Origin: Neomoorella carbonis
GTDB taxonomy: Bacteria > Bacillota > DSM-521 > Neomoorellales > Neomoorellaceae
Direction: 5' to 3'
Assembly: GCF_045278715.1 (NCBI RefSeq)
Contig: NZ_CP136420.1
Span: forward strand, 868,001-932,000
DNA: 64,000 nucleotides
Made by a program: the position numbers and the translations under genes. Below are positions 1 to 7,819 of the stretch, one piece after another. The notes under the pieces are model-generated. The model had not been told where the DNA came from and did no database searches. It worked only from the letters and a program-made list of their open reading frames with translations. Position 1 is the stretch's first letter, and each line of letters opens with the position of its first letter.

Positions 1-1
1 C

Positions 2-682
2 TTAAACGGGCGGCGGTTTCTCCAGGCCCTGGTCTATTTTTACCTGGCGGCCTTTGCCATGGGAGGGGCGATGCTGGGGGCTATTTACCTGGCCGGCGGG
101 GAGGCGGCAACACCGGTCATGGGGGGGATGATGGTTCTGGCCCAGAATATCCGTTACCCGTGGCTGCTGGTGGCCGTGGCTGCTGCCGGACTGCTGGCCG
201 TCCTCGGAACAAACTGGCTTAAAAAAAACTTCTGGCAGCAGATGCTGCGCCTGCCGGTGATCATAACCTTTGCCGGCCGGCAGCGGGCCTTAAAGGCCCT
301 GGTTGATACCGGCAACAGCCTGCGCGATCCCCTTACCCAGAGGCCGGTAATTATTGTCGAATACAGCGCCCTTCAGGGCCTCCTCCCGGAAGCAATTGTT
401 AAACACTACAGCCAGGAGGAGACCGACCTGGAAAGCCTGGTAAAGTCCCTGGCCGGCTCGCCCTGGGCCACAAGGCTCCACCTGCTACCATATCACTCTC
501 TGGGCCGGAGCCATGGTATGTTGCTGGGCCTTAGACCCGACGAAGTAATCGTCATTACTAACGAACGCATGATTAAGATAAAAAACGTCATTGTGGGCCT
601 GTACAGGGAACGGCTTTCTACGGAGGGCAACTATTGCGCGCTATTACACCCCGATTTGCTGCAAGTCAGTATGGGCCTCTAG
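2..682 (+). CDS. spoIIGA: sporulation sigma-E processing peptidase SpoIIGA, 5'-truncated by window edge
   Basis: The frame is open from base 2, so the true start and the first membrane segments lie outside the window. What remains is a run of hydrophobic segments followed by a soluble domain. An Asp-Thr-Gly triad (VDTGNSLRDP, Asp at about base 305) is the catalytic motif of this aspartic-type peptidase. SpoIIGA sits in the septal membrane and removes the pro-sequence of sigma-E after a signal from SpoIIR. Its substrate gene sigE follows after 13 bases and the signal gene spoIIR lies 2 kb on, which supports the call. Identity is firm; only the N-terminus is missing. Confidence 0.95.
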   Translation, partial: LNGRRFLQALVYFYLAAFAMGGAMLGAIYLAGGEAATPVMGGMMVLAQNIRYPWLLVAVAAAGLLAVLGTNWLKKNFWQQMLRLPVIITFAGRQRALKALVDTGNSLRDPLTQRPVIIVEYSALQGLLPEAIVKHYSQEETDLESLVKSLAGSPWATRLHLLPYHSLGRSHGMLLGLRPDEVIVITNERMIKIKNVIVGLYRERLSTEGNYCALLHPDLLQVSMGL

Positions 683-695
683 GGGGGAAGAGCTC

Positions 696-1424
696 ATGCA
701 GCAGCTATTCGTAATTGCTAAATTAAAAATCCAGGCGTTTTACAGCCACCTGGTAGTCAGGTTGAAATGGCTGGGCGAAGTTTTTTATGTCGGCAGCAGT
801 GAAGCCCTGCCGCCCCCCCTTTCCAGCGATGAAGAGTCCGACCTTCTCCTGCGCCTGGAGGACGGCGACGCCGGTGTAAAAACCGTCCTTATCGAGCGCA
901 ACCTGCGCCTGGTAGTCTACATCGCCCGCAAATTTGAAAATACCGGCGTGGGGATTGAAGACCTGGTGTCCATTGGCACCATCGGCCTCATTAAAGCAGT
1001 CAATACCTTTGATCCCAAGAAGCGCATCAAGCTGGCCACCTATGCTTCCCGCTGTATTGAAAATGAAATTTTAATGCACCTGCGGCGTAACAATAAAACA
1101 CGGGCCGAGGTTTCTTTTGACGAGCCGTTAAACATTGACTGGGACGGCAATGAGCTTTTGCTTTCGGATGTCCTGGGGACGGAAAATGATATTATTTATA
1201 AATCCATTGAAGAAGAGATCGACCGCAAGCTCCTGCAAATGGCCATGCGGAAGCTCTCGGCCCGGGAGCGCAAGATTATGGAATTTCGCTTCGGCCTCCT
1301 GGACGGCGTGGAAAAAACCCAGAAGGAGGTAGCCGACATCCTGGGCATCTCCCAGTCCTACATTTCCCGCCTGGAAAAACGGATTATCAAGCGCCTGCGT
1401 AAAGAAATCGCCCGGATGGAATAA
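696..1424 (+). CDS. sigE: pro-sigma-E, mother-cell sporulation sigma factor
   Basis: A sigma-70 family protein of 242 residues. The ATG at 696 is preceded by AGGGGGGAAG and gives an N-terminus that matches the family. Residues 1 to about 30 are a basic, amphipathic pro-sequence, followed by YVGSSEALPPPLS, the conserved mature start of sigma-E; cleavage near Phe30/Tyr31 is inferred from Bacillus. Region 2 (NLRLVVYIARKF through GLIKAVNTFD) and region 4 helix-turn-helix (KEVADILGISQSYISRLEKR) are clear. It directs early mother-cell transcription during sporulation. It is co-transcribed with spoIIGA, which processes it. A longer in-frame N-terminal extension overlaps spoIIGA and is not credible. 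Confidence 0.97.
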   Translation: MQQLFVIAKLKIQAFYSHLVVRLKWLGEVFYVGSSEALPPPLSSDEESDLLLRLEDGDAGVKTVLIERNLRLVVYIARKFENTGVGIEDLVSIGTIGLIKAVNTFDPKKRIKLATYASRCIENEILMHLRRNNKTRAEVSFDEPLNIDWDGNELLLSDVLGTENDIIYKSIEEEIDRKLLQMAMRKLSARERKIMEFRFGLLDGVEKTQKEVADILGISQSYISRLEKRIIKRLRKEIARME

Positions 1425-1434
1425 GATGCTTGTT

Positions 1435-1688
1435 GGTGGTGCTGTGTCCATCGCCGCTCAAAAGTTACGCGCCGACAGAACTACGGCTCGGTTCGGACCA
1501 CTGCTCGCCGCCTGTGGATTGCCAATGAAGAGTCTGCTTGTTCCGCAAGCTATGAGCCTTCTATGAGATTACGTTTGTTTCCTTTCAAAGGCACGCTCAG
1601 GCGTCCTCGGCGGCGGCAGCGGTAACCTCACCTCGCCTGTTCTGTTACCGGCGCTCCACTATTCGCGGCTCCGGGACACAGCACCACC
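1435..1688 (+). repeat. long imperfect fold-back element between sigE and sigG
   Basis: The ends are a perfect 15-bp inverted repeat (GGTGGTGCTGTGTCC at 1435-1449, its complement at 1674-1688). The similarity continues inward in imperfect form: GCCGC, GCGCCG, ACAGAAC and further short blocks occur in the same order on both arms for at least 65 bases. The apex lies near 1555-1600. No credible gene is seen. It could be a MITE-like element or a transcribed RNA hairpin. It separates the sigE terminus from the sigG promoter. Confidence 0.75.
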
Positions 1689-1757
1689 GCTTCAATAGTC
1701 ACCGAGACTTCACGGGAGCTTAAATAGCTCCCTTTATTTTGCCCTTTTGCCGGCCCC

Positions 1758-1787
1758 GTATAAAAGCCGGGAGGCATGGTAATAATT
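1758..1787 (+). promoter_or_regulatory. sigma-F (forespore) promoter of sigG
   Basis: GTATA at 1758-1762 and GGTAATAATT at 1778-1787 are separated by 15 bases. Both boxes match the published Bacillus sigma-F consensus (GYWTA, N15-16, GGNRANAMTW) at every position. Transcription would start near 1794, shortly before the sigG Shine-Dalgarno AGGAGG at 1805-1810. In Bacillus spoIIIG is under sigma-F control, so position and pattern agree. Confidence 0.85.
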
Positions 1788-1820
1788 ATGCCAGAGCCAC
1801 CGTCAGGAGGTTTCTCGCCA

Positions 1821-2594
1821 GTGATGCTCAATAAAGTAGAAATTTGCGGTGTGAATACCTCCAAGTTGCCCTTGCTGACAAGCGAGGAGATGCGGCAGCT
1901 TTTTGAGGCCATGCAAAGGGGGGAACCGGAGGCCCGCGAAAAGCTCATTAAAGGCAATTTACGCCTGGTCTTGAGTGTAATCCAGCGCTTTACCAACCGC
2001 GGTGAATATGTCGACGACCTTTTCCAGGTGGGCTGCATCGGCTTGATGAAGGCAATAGATAACTTTGACCTGAGCCAGAACGTCAAGTTCTCCACCTATG
2101 CCGTACCCATGATCATCGGGGAGATCAGGCGTTACCTGCGGGACAATAACTCCATCCGGGTCAGCCGTTCTTTGAGGGATATTGCCTACAAAGCCCTCCA
2201 GGTAAGGGATGCGCTGGTGAATAAACTGGCTCGGGAACCTTCGGTAGCGGAAATCGCCAGGGAAATCAATCTCCCCCAGGAAGAAGTAATCTTTGCCCTG
2301 GATGCCATCCAGGAACCGGTATCTCTCTTTGAGCCCATCTACCATGACGGCGGCGATCCTATATATGTTATGGACCAGATCGGTGATGAAAAAAACCAGG
2401 ACGGCAGCTGGCTGGAAGGCATAGCCATCCGGGAAGCCATGAATAAATTAACCCCCAGGGAGCGCCTGATTTTATCTCTGCGCTTCTTTGAGGGTAAAAC
2501 CCAGATGGAGGTGGCCGATGAAATCGGCATCTCCCAGGCCCAGGTTTCCCGGCTGGAAAAAGCTGCCCTGCAACATATGCGCAAGTATATATAA
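1821..2594 (+). CDS. sigG: sigma-G, late forespore sporulation sigma factor
   Basis: A sigma-70 family protein of 257 residues beginning (M)MLNKVEICGVNTSKLPLL, which is the family's signature N-terminus (KVEICGVDTSKLPVL in Bacillus). The GTG at 1821 lies 10 bases after AGGAGG; the ATG at 1824 is the alternative. Regions 2 (NLRLVLSVIQRF, FQVGCIGLMKAID), 3 and 4 (MEVADEIGISQAQVSRLEK) are present. It directs late forespore genes such as SASPs and germination functions. An earlier in-frame ATG at 1776 falls inside the sigma-F promoter and is rejected. Confidence 0.97.
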   Translation: MMLNKVEICGVNTSKLPLLTSEEMRQLFEAMQRGEPEAREKLIKGNLRLVLSVIQRFTNRGEYVDDLFQVGCIGLMKAIDNFDLSQNVKFSTYAVPMIIGEIRRYLRDNNSIRVSRSLRDIAYKALQVRDALVNKLAREPSVAEIAREINLPQEEVIFALDAIQEPVSLFEPIYHDGGDPIYVMDQIGDEKNQDGSWLEGIAIREAMNKLTPRERLILSLRFFEGKTQMEVADEIGISQAQVSRLEKAALQHMRKYI

Positions 2595-2643
2595 AAAGCC
2601 GGCAGCCGGCGGTTCGAGTGCCTTTTTACGGAGGTGTCAAGGA

Positions 2644-3270
2644 GTGTCTTTATTGAAGAAGTCGATATTATTCTTTGTCCTGGCCGGCTTATTATTCCTC
2701 GGCGGGGACGCGGCCTGGACGGGCAGAAAGGCAGCAGTACCGGCCTATAATTCCCATAACTTAATCCGGCTCCACGTTATTGCCAACAGCGATACCGTTG
2801 CCGATCAGGAGCTGAAACGCCATGTCCGCGACGCCGTCCTCGCCAGCATAGGCCGAAGCCTGGCCGTAGCCGGGGATATTGGCGCCGCCCGGCGGCTGGT
2901 GAGCAGCAATCTGGCTGCCATTACTGCTGCAGCCGAGGCGCAAATCCGGCGGGAAGGACAAAATTATACCGTGAGGACGGAATTCGGGGACTTTGCCTTT
3001 CCCACCCGGGCTTACGGGGATATAACTCTGCCGGCGGGAAACTACGAGGCCGTTCGTGTGGTGATCGGCGCCGGGAAAGGGGAAAACTGGTGGTGCATCC
3101 TGTTTCCTCCCCTGTGTCTGGTAGATGTCACCGGTAAAGTAAATGCCGGTTTTCTTGCCGGCCGACCGGTAATGGGCGGTGAAGAAGGAACGGCAAAAAT
3201 CAAGTTGGGATGGAAAATCATGGAGATATGGCAATCCTCACGCCACCACCTGGCGGGATTGTGGCCTTAA
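2644..3270 (+). CDS. spoIIR: stage II sporulation protein R
   Basis: The product is 208 residues with a signal-peptide-like hydrophobic N-terminus (KKSILFFVLAGLLFLGG), then the SpoIIR-family segment HNLIRLHVIANSDTVADQELKRHVRDAVL. SpoIIR is secreted from the forespore into the intermembrane space and triggers SpoIIGA to process pro-sigma-E, so this window holds signal, protease and substrate within 3 kb. The start is GTG 2644 after GGAGGTG at 2630-2636; TTG 2653 after AAGGAG is the alternative. I saw no convincing sigma-F promoter directly upstream. It ends in a strong terminator. Confidence 0.93.
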   Translation: MSLLKKSILFFVLAGLLFLGGDAAWTGRKAAVPAYNSHNLIRLHVIANSDTVADQELKRHVRDAVLASIGRSLAVAGDIGAARRLVSSNLAAITAAAEAQIRREGQNYTVRTEFGDFAFPTRAYGDITLPAGNYEAVRVVIGAGKGENWWCILFPPLCLVDVTGKVNAGFLAGRPVMGGEEGTAKIKLGWKIMEIWQSSRHHLAGLWP

Positions 3271-3295
3271 ACCAGCAACGCTGGTTTTTTCTTTT
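3270..3295 (+). terminator. rho-independent terminator after spoIIR
   Basis: A 7-bp stem AACCAGC/GCTGGTT with a 3-base loop (3270-3286) is followed directly by TTTTTCTTTT. It closes the sporulation block. Confidence 0.9.
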
Positions 3296-3372
3296 GTGGC
3301 CTTCGAGTTATATGTAGCACATATAATTAAATATAACGGGAAGGCCCCGGGCTACAGCCGGAGGTGTTGACC

Positions 3373-3642
3373 ATGATCCGGGTGACCGAACTGCGCCAGC
3401 GGGAGGTAATTAATGTCATTGACGGGCGGCGGCTGGGAACAATTAAAGATATTGACCTGGACCTGGAGGCCGGACGGGTAAAAGCTTTAATCGTACCCGG
3501 ACAGGGAGGCAGGTTTTTTTTCTTTTTCGGCCGGGAAGAAGATTTAATTATCCCCTGGGAAAACGTGGTTAAAGTAGGAATTGACGTTATCCTGGTAGAA
3601 AGTTATAGCTTTACGTCCCCTGTGCACCGGGAAAAGGCTTAA
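3373..3642 (+). CDS. YlmC/YmxH family sporulation protein (PRC-barrel)
   Basis: A small protein of 89 residues beginning MIRVTELRQREVINVIDGRRLGT. It matches the YlmC/YmxH family: a PRC-barrel-like beta fold with the conserved opening 'reVINi.dG.rlG.i.D.D.d...G.v' and a central hydrophobic 'FFFFFGREEDLIIPW' strand. Members occur in spore-formers and are associated with sporulation regulons; the molecular role is not established. ATG 3373 lies 8 bases after GGAGG; an in-frame GTG at 3364 overlaps the ribosome site. It stands alone between the spoIIR terminator and pgeF. Confidence 0.85.
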   Translation: MIRVTELRQREVINVIDGRRLGTIKDIDLDLEAGRVKALIVPGQGGRFFFFFGREEDLIIPWENVVKVGIDVILVESYSFTSPVHREKA

Positions 3643-3657
3643 GGAAGGGCGGCCTTA

Positions 3658-3666
3658 TGTTATAAT
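3658..3666 (+). promoter_or_regulatory. extended -10 promoter for pgeF
   Basis: TGTTATAAT at 3658-3666 is a perfect extended -10 box (TGnTATAAT). The -35 region is poor, as is usual for extended -10 promoters. The transcript would have a very short leader before the TTG start at 3685. Confidence 0.5.
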
Positions 3667-3684
3667 AGAGGCAGGGGGATACCT

Positions 3685-4506
3685 TTGGCGGCCTTTATCA
3701 GGGAGAACAGGGAAGGGATCAGTTACTGGCGGGTTCCCTTTTTAGAAGAGCAGGCGCCGGTGAAGGCTTTTTACAGCAGTCGTGCCGGCGGTGTCAGCCG
3801 GCCGCCCTATAGCACCTTGAACCTGGGCTTGCATGTGGGCGATGAACCGGCAGCAGTGCTGGTCAACAGGCGGAGGCTGGCAGAGGTGCTGGATCTGCCC
3901 CTGGAGAACTGGGTTGTCGGTGAGCAGGTCCACGGCAACAGGGTGGCCCTGGTGGCCCGGCAGGATGCCGGCCGGGGTGCCGTGGAACTGGCAACGGCCC
4001 TGCCGGGTGTTGATGCCCTGGTGACGGCTGCACCGGGGATAACCCTGGTGGCCTTTTATGCCGACTGCGTTTCCCTTTACTTTATCGACCCGGTAAATAA
4101 TGTTATCGGCCTGGCCCACGCCGGCTGGAAGGGTACAGTGTTACAGGTGGGGAGCCAGGTAGTGGCCAGGATGGCAGCTGAATTTAACAGCAATCCGGCT
4201 GATGTCCTGGCAGCCATCGGGCCGGCTGTAGGGCCCTGTTGCTACCAGGTAGATACCCGGGTGGCCGGCGCGGTCAGGGAGCACCTCCCCTGGGCCGGTG
4301 AAGTTTTAATCCCGGATGGACCCGGCCACTACCGCCTGGACCTTCCCCGGGCCAATTACCTGGAACTCCTGGCGGCAGGACTAAAGCCGGAACATATTGC
4401 CATAGCCGATCTCTGTACCTGCTGCCAGGCAGAAACCTTCTTCTCTTACCGGGCGGCCGGTGGCCCCACCGGGCGCCAGGCGGCTTTATTATCCCTATTG
4501 AGGTAA
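3685..4506 (+). CDS. pgeF: peptidoglycan editing factor PgeF (YlmD/YfiH, laccase-fold)
   Basis: A 273-residue protein of the multicopper-polyphenol-oxidase-like (DUF152/YfiH) family. The three metal/active-site ligands are visible: His83 in VGEQVHGN, Cys128 in FYADCVSL and His145 in LAHAGWKG, followed by IGPAVGPCCYQVD. E. coli YfiH removes misincorporated residues from peptidoglycan precursors; purine nucleoside activity is also reported for relatives. The start is TTG 3685 behind a GGCAGGGGG ribosome site. Its place at the head of the division cluster before sepF and divIVA fits the ylm order seen in Firmicutes. Confidence 0.93.
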   Translation: MAAFIRENREGISYWRVPFLEEQAPVKAFYSSRAGGVSRPPYSTLNLGLHVGDEPAAVLVNRRRLAEVLDLPLENWVVGEQVHGNRVALVARQDAGRGAVELATALPGVDALVTAAPGITLVAFYADCVSLYFIDPVNNVIGLAHAGWKGTVLQVGSQVVARMAAEFNSNPADVLAAIGPAVGPCCYQVDTRVAGAVREHLPWAGEVLIPDGPGHYRLDLPRANYLELLAAGLKPEHIAIADLCTCCQAETFFSYRAAGGPTGRQAALLSLLR

Positions 4507-4512
4507 ATACTT

Positions 4513-5484
4513 ATGAAGACAGCTTACAGTCCAGGCCTCCCGGCCCGGCCGCGGCAGCGCCGGCGGTGGAGGCGTTTTATCTTACCGGTCCTGGGCTTGC
4601 TTCTTTTTACCCTGGTGGTCCGGTTGGGTTTTCAGCAGGCCTTTCAGGCCATTGCCTGGCACTTTTTAAAGGTGGAAAGGGTTGATTACGGCGTCCTGGA
4701 GGACAACCTCGCCCTGGAGGTTTTTATTGCCAGGGAAGAGCAGGTTCTGGTAGCTCCGGCGACAGGAACCCTGGTCCCGGTAGTGCCCGAAGGGGAGCGG
4801 GTCCCGGCGGGGGCTACCATCGCCCGGGTATTGCCAGTGGCCTCCACTCCGCCAGGGCAGGGAACAATGGAAATCAAAGCCCCCTTTCCCGGCCAGGTTT
4901 CCTACCAGACCGATGGCCTGGAAAAAGCTCTCCAGCCCGCCAACCTTGGTAATATACAATACCAGGACCTGAAGCGCCTGGTGGAATTAGCAGTTCCAGT
5001 GACGGCTGAAGGCCAGGTGAAAGCCGGTACGGCCGTTAGCCGCCTGGTCAACAACCTGGCTCCCCTGGTAGTATATGCCCCTCTGCAAGAGTTTCCACCT
5101 GGCTGGCAGCCTGGTAAAAGAGTAACCCTTAAACTGCCGGAGGGCGGGGACGAGGTGCGGGCCAGCATTACCCGGTTGCAGGATGAAGGCAAGCAAAAGG
5201 CCGTCCTCATGACCATCACTTCCTGGGATGAGCGCTGGCTGACCCCCCGCCGGCTGGAAGTAGCCGCGGTATTAAACCGTTACCGGGGAACAATTTTACC
5301 TGCAGCTGCTTTGAGCAACGGGCCGGGGGGAGCAAAGGGGGTCTACCTCCTGGCAGCGCGGGGAATCAAATGGCAGCCAGTTGCCATTACAGGCCGGGTG
5401 GGGGACAGGGTGGCCGTCCAGAACATAGAAGCCGGCGCGGAAGTCATTGTCAACCCGGTTCTGGCCCGGTGGCTGGTAAAGTAG
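4513..5484 (+). CDS. HlyD-like membrane-anchored protein in the division cluster
   Basis: A protein of 323 residues with a strongly basic N-terminus (RPRQRRRWRR) and one membrane segment at about residues 24-42, then an extracytoplasmic part. Two split biotinyl-lipoyl-like stretches (VLVAPATGTLVPVVPEGERVPAG and IKAPFPGQVSYQTDG) and a C-terminal beta domain resemble HlyD/membrane-fusion adaptors. No cognate ABC transporter lies next to it. The gene begins 6 bases after pgeF and precedes yggS, so it is probably part of the same cell-envelope operon. The exact function is unknown; similar proteins are found in the ylm cluster of clostridia. Confidence 0.75.
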   Translation: MKTAYSPGLPARPRQRRRWRRFILPVLGLLLFTLVVRLGFQQAFQAIAWHFLKVERVDYGVLEDNLALEVFIAREEQVLVAPATGTLVPVVPEGERVPAGATIARVLPVASTPPGQGTMEIKAPFPGQVSYQTDGLEKALQPANLGNIQYQDLKRLVELAVPVTAEGQVKAGTAVSRLVNNLAPLVVYAPLQEFPPGWQPGKRVTLKLPEGGDEVRASITRLQDEGKQKAVLMTITSWDERWLTPRRLEVAAVLNRYRGTILPAAALSNGPGGAKGVYLLAARGIKWQPVAITGRVGDRVAVQNIEAGAEVIVNPVLARWLVK

Positions 5485-5561
5485 CGGTGTTTCATTTCGC
5501 CAGTGCAGCAGGATTTATTATAAAGATGTAGAAATTATAGAGGATTGACGGAGGAAAAAAG

Positions 5562-6248
5562 ATGGTTAACCTGGCAGAAAATATCGCCCTGGTACGGGAA
5601 AGGATAGCCGCTGCCGCCCGCCGCAGCGGGCGGCAGCCGGAAGATATAACCCTGGTGGCGGTGACCAAAACCATTTCCCCGGAACGTATTCAGGAGGCCG
5701 TAAGTTTGGGCCTCAGGGACCTGGGAGAAAACCGGGTCCAGGAACTCCTGGCCAAGCAGCCCTACATAAGCGGTGTCAACTGGCACCTCATCGGTCACCT
5801 CCAGCGCAATAAAGCCCGCCAGGTATGGGATAAGGTAACCATGATCCATTCGGTTGACAGCCTGGAACTGGCGCGGGAACTGGACAGGCGGGCCACGGTT
5901 GCCGGTCGCCGGGTTAACATCCTCGTGGAGGTTAATGTGGCCGGCGAGGAGAGTAAATTTGGCCTGGCGCCGGAGGCGGTAATCCCTTTTATACGGGAGC
6001 TCACAGGGTTTACCGGCCTGCGCGTCCTGGGCCTGATGACGGTAGCTCCCCTGGTAGAGGATGCCGAAGAGGTGCGGCCGGTTTTTCGCCGGCTGGCAGA
6101 CTTACGGCGGGAGGTGGAAGCCCTGCACCTGCCGGGAGTGGACATGCGTTACCTTTCCATGGGTATGACCAACGATTTTGAAGTTGCCATTGAAGAAGGA
6201 GCCAACCTGGTGCGAATAGGCACGGCCATCTTTGGCGCCAGGGTATAA
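5562..6248 (+). CDS. YggS family pyridoxal-phosphate homeostasis protein
   Basis: A 228-residue TIM-barrel PLP-binding protein (PLPBP/YlmE). The PLP lysine is Lys36 in LVAVTKTISP; ENRVQELLAKQP, WHLIGHLQRNKAR and the C-terminal phosphate-binding LSMGMTNDFEVAIEEGANLVRIGTAIFG are hallmark segments. It buffers free PLP and has no known catalytic activity. ATG 5562 follows GGAGG. It sits directly before sepF, the normal neighbour in Gram-positives. Confidence 0.95.
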   Translation: MVNLAENIALVRERIAAAARRSGRQPEDITLVAVTKTISPERIQEAVSLGLRDLGENRVQELLAKQPYISGVNWHLIGHLQRNKARQVWDKVTMIHSVDSLELARELDRRATVAGRRVNILVEVNVAGEESKFGLAPEAVIPFIRELTGFTGLRVLGLMTVAPLVEDAEEVRPVFRRLADLRREVEALHLPGVDMRYLSMGMTNDFEVAIEEGANLVRIGTAIFGARV

Positions 6249-6272
6249 AATGCTGTAGCGGAGGTGAGGGAT

Positions 6273-6716
6273 ATGGCCTTTTGGGATAGTTTACTTAACT
6301 GGCTGGGTTACGGCCACGAAGAAGGTTCCCAGGTCACAGACAATCAGGTCAAGGAATGGGATATACCCCCGGCCCCATCGAACCCCGGCAAAGCTAAACT
6401 GGTAAGCCTGCCGACGGCGCGCCAAACTTTACGCCTGGTAATTGCCCGCCCCCAGTCCTTTGACCAGGCGGCAGCCCTGGCGGAAAACTTGAAAAACTAC
6501 CGGCCGGTAATTGTCAATGTCGAAGCCCTGCCGGTTGACGAGGCGCGGCGGATTGTCGACTTTTTAAGCGGAGCCACCTATGCTCTGGGGGGACGGGTGC
6601 GCCGGGTAACGAGCGGCATCTTTTTATTTACTTCCAGCAATATTGATTTGAGCGGCGACCTGGAAGAACAGGTGGCAGGCGGTATCAACTGGCTGGAAGC
6701 AGCCGGGCGTAAATAG
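6273..6716 (+). CDS. sepF: cell division protein SepF
   Basis: The product is 147 residues. An N-terminal amphipathic membrane-binding helix (MAFWDSLLNWLGY) is followed by a linker, then the SepF domain from about residue 50 (LRLVIARPQSFDQAAALAENLKNYRPVIVNVEALPVDEARRIVDFLSGATYALGG) ending in a conserved 'G.FLFTSSNIDLSGD'. SepF bundles and anchors FtsZ at the septum. ATG 6273 has GGAGGTG six bases upstream; an in-frame GTG at 6264 overlaps that site and is less likely. Confidence 0.95.
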   Translation: MAFWDSLLNWLGYGHEEGSQVTDNQVKEWDIPPAPSNPGKAKLVSLPTARQTLRLVIARPQSFDQAAALAENLKNYRPVIVNVEALPVDEARRIVDFLSGATYALGGRVRRVTSGIFLFTSSNIDLSGDLEEQVAGGINWLEAAGRK

Positions 6717-6734
6717 CAGGAGGATTAAAATGTT

Positions 6735-7535
6735 ATGGAGGGTACTATTGGCTTTCTGGGTGCCGGCGCCATGGGAGAGGCCTTGATTCGCGGCCTGCTG
6801 CAGAGCCGCCAGATACCCGCGACAAGGATCCTGGCCTGGGACATCCGGCGGGAAAGGCTGCAGGAACTGGAGGGTACTTACGGCCTGCAGGCCGCGGCCG
6901 GCAGGGAAGAGCTGGCAGCAAAGGCGGATATCCTCATCCTGGCTGTCAAACCCCAGAACGTGAAGGAGGCCCTGGGCGGCCTTCAAGTCGGGAAGGAAAA
7001 ACTGGTTATCTCCATCATTGCCGGCGTTACCCTGGCCAGGCTGGCCTCTTACCTCGGGGAAGTGCCGGTAGTGCGGGTGGTACCCAATACCCCCGCCCTG
7101 GTAGGGGAAGGCATGACTGCCCTGGCGGCCAACAAATTTGTACAGCCGGAAGCTCTGGAGAAGGCGCTGGCCATTTTCCGCTCCGTCGGCCGGGCTATAG
7201 TTTTGCCGGAGGAACAGCTCAATGCCGTAACCGGTTTAAGCGGCAGCGGGCCAGCCTATATTTATGTGCTTATTGAAGCCCTGGCCGACGGCGGCGTGCG
7301 CCAGGGACTTCCCCGGCCGGTAGCTTTGGAACTGGCGGCCCAGACCGTCCTGGGAGCGGCGCGGATGGTACTGGCCACCGGCGAGCATCCGGGGGTTCTG
7401 AAGGATAAAGTGGCTTCACCGGCGGGGACGACTATTGCCGGCCTGGCCGTCCTGGAAGACCGGGGTGTCCGGGGTGCCGTCATCCGGGCGGTAGAGGCAG
7501 CCACCTTGCGCGCCGAGAGCTTAAGTAAGGAGTAG
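6735..7535 (+). CDS. proC: pyrroline-5-carboxylate reductase
   Basis: A 266-residue protein with an N-terminal Rossmann motif (GFLGAGAMGEAL) and the family signature at the dimer domain (GLSGSGPAYIYVLIEALADGGVRQGLPRPVALELAAQT, then SPAGTTIAGL). It makes proline from pyrroline-5-carboxylate with NAD(P)H. Its position between sepF and yggT is common in Firmicutes and need not mean a division role. Confidence 0.96.
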   Translation: MEGTIGFLGAGAMGEALIRGLLQSRQIPATRILAWDIRRERLQELEGTYGLQAAAGREELAAKADILILAVKPQNVKEALGGLQVGKEKLVISIIAGVTLARLASYLGEVPVVRVVPNTPALVGEGMTALAANKFVQPEALEKALAIFRSVGRAIVLPEEQLNAVTGLSGSGPAYIYVLIEALADGGVRQGLPRPVALELAAQTVLGAARMVLATGEHPGVLKDKVASPAGTTIAGLAVLEDRGVRGAVIRAVEAATLRAESLSKE

Positions 7536-7540
7536 AGTTC

Positions 7541-7807
7541 ATGCAAACTTTATTGCTGCTAATACGAGCTGCCTTTGAAGTGTTGAACTGGCTGATTATT
7601 GCCCGTATCCTCATATCCTGGTTTCCCCATGACCCCAACCATCCCGTTCTGCGCTTTATCTACGAAGTTACAGAACCGGTGCTGGCCCCTTTTCGCCGCC
7701 TCATGCCGCGTACCAGTATCCCCATTGACTTTTCCCCTATTATAGCGGTCCTGGTGTTACAGCTGGTAGAACGCCTGCTCATCAGTTTTATTCTGAACCT
7801 GGGATAG
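7541..7807 (+). CDS. YggT family membrane protein
   Basis: A small membrane protein of 88 residues with two hydrophobic segments (about residues 3-22 and 65-85) and the conserved middle part ILISWFPHDPNHPVLRFIYEVTEPVLAPFRRLMP. YggT proteins are linked to osmotic tolerance and, by gene neighbourhood, to division-site organisation. ATG 7541 is 5 bases after proC. Confidence 0.92.
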   Translation: MQTLLLLIRAAFEVLNWLIIARILISWFPHDPNHPVLRFIYEVTEPVLAPFRRLMPRTSIPIDFSPIIAVLVLQLVERLLISFILNLG

Positions 7808-7819
7808 GAGGGGGATACA

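Noticed and set aside
1435..1688. Retron or CRISPR-type RNA for the fold-back elements
   Set aside because: No reverse transcriptase, Cas gene or spaced direct repeats occur in the window; only inverted symmetry is seen.
3301..3372. Sigma-E or sigma-G promoter before ylmC (CATATAAT at 3320-3327)
   Set aside because: The -10-like box has no matching -35 element at the right distance.
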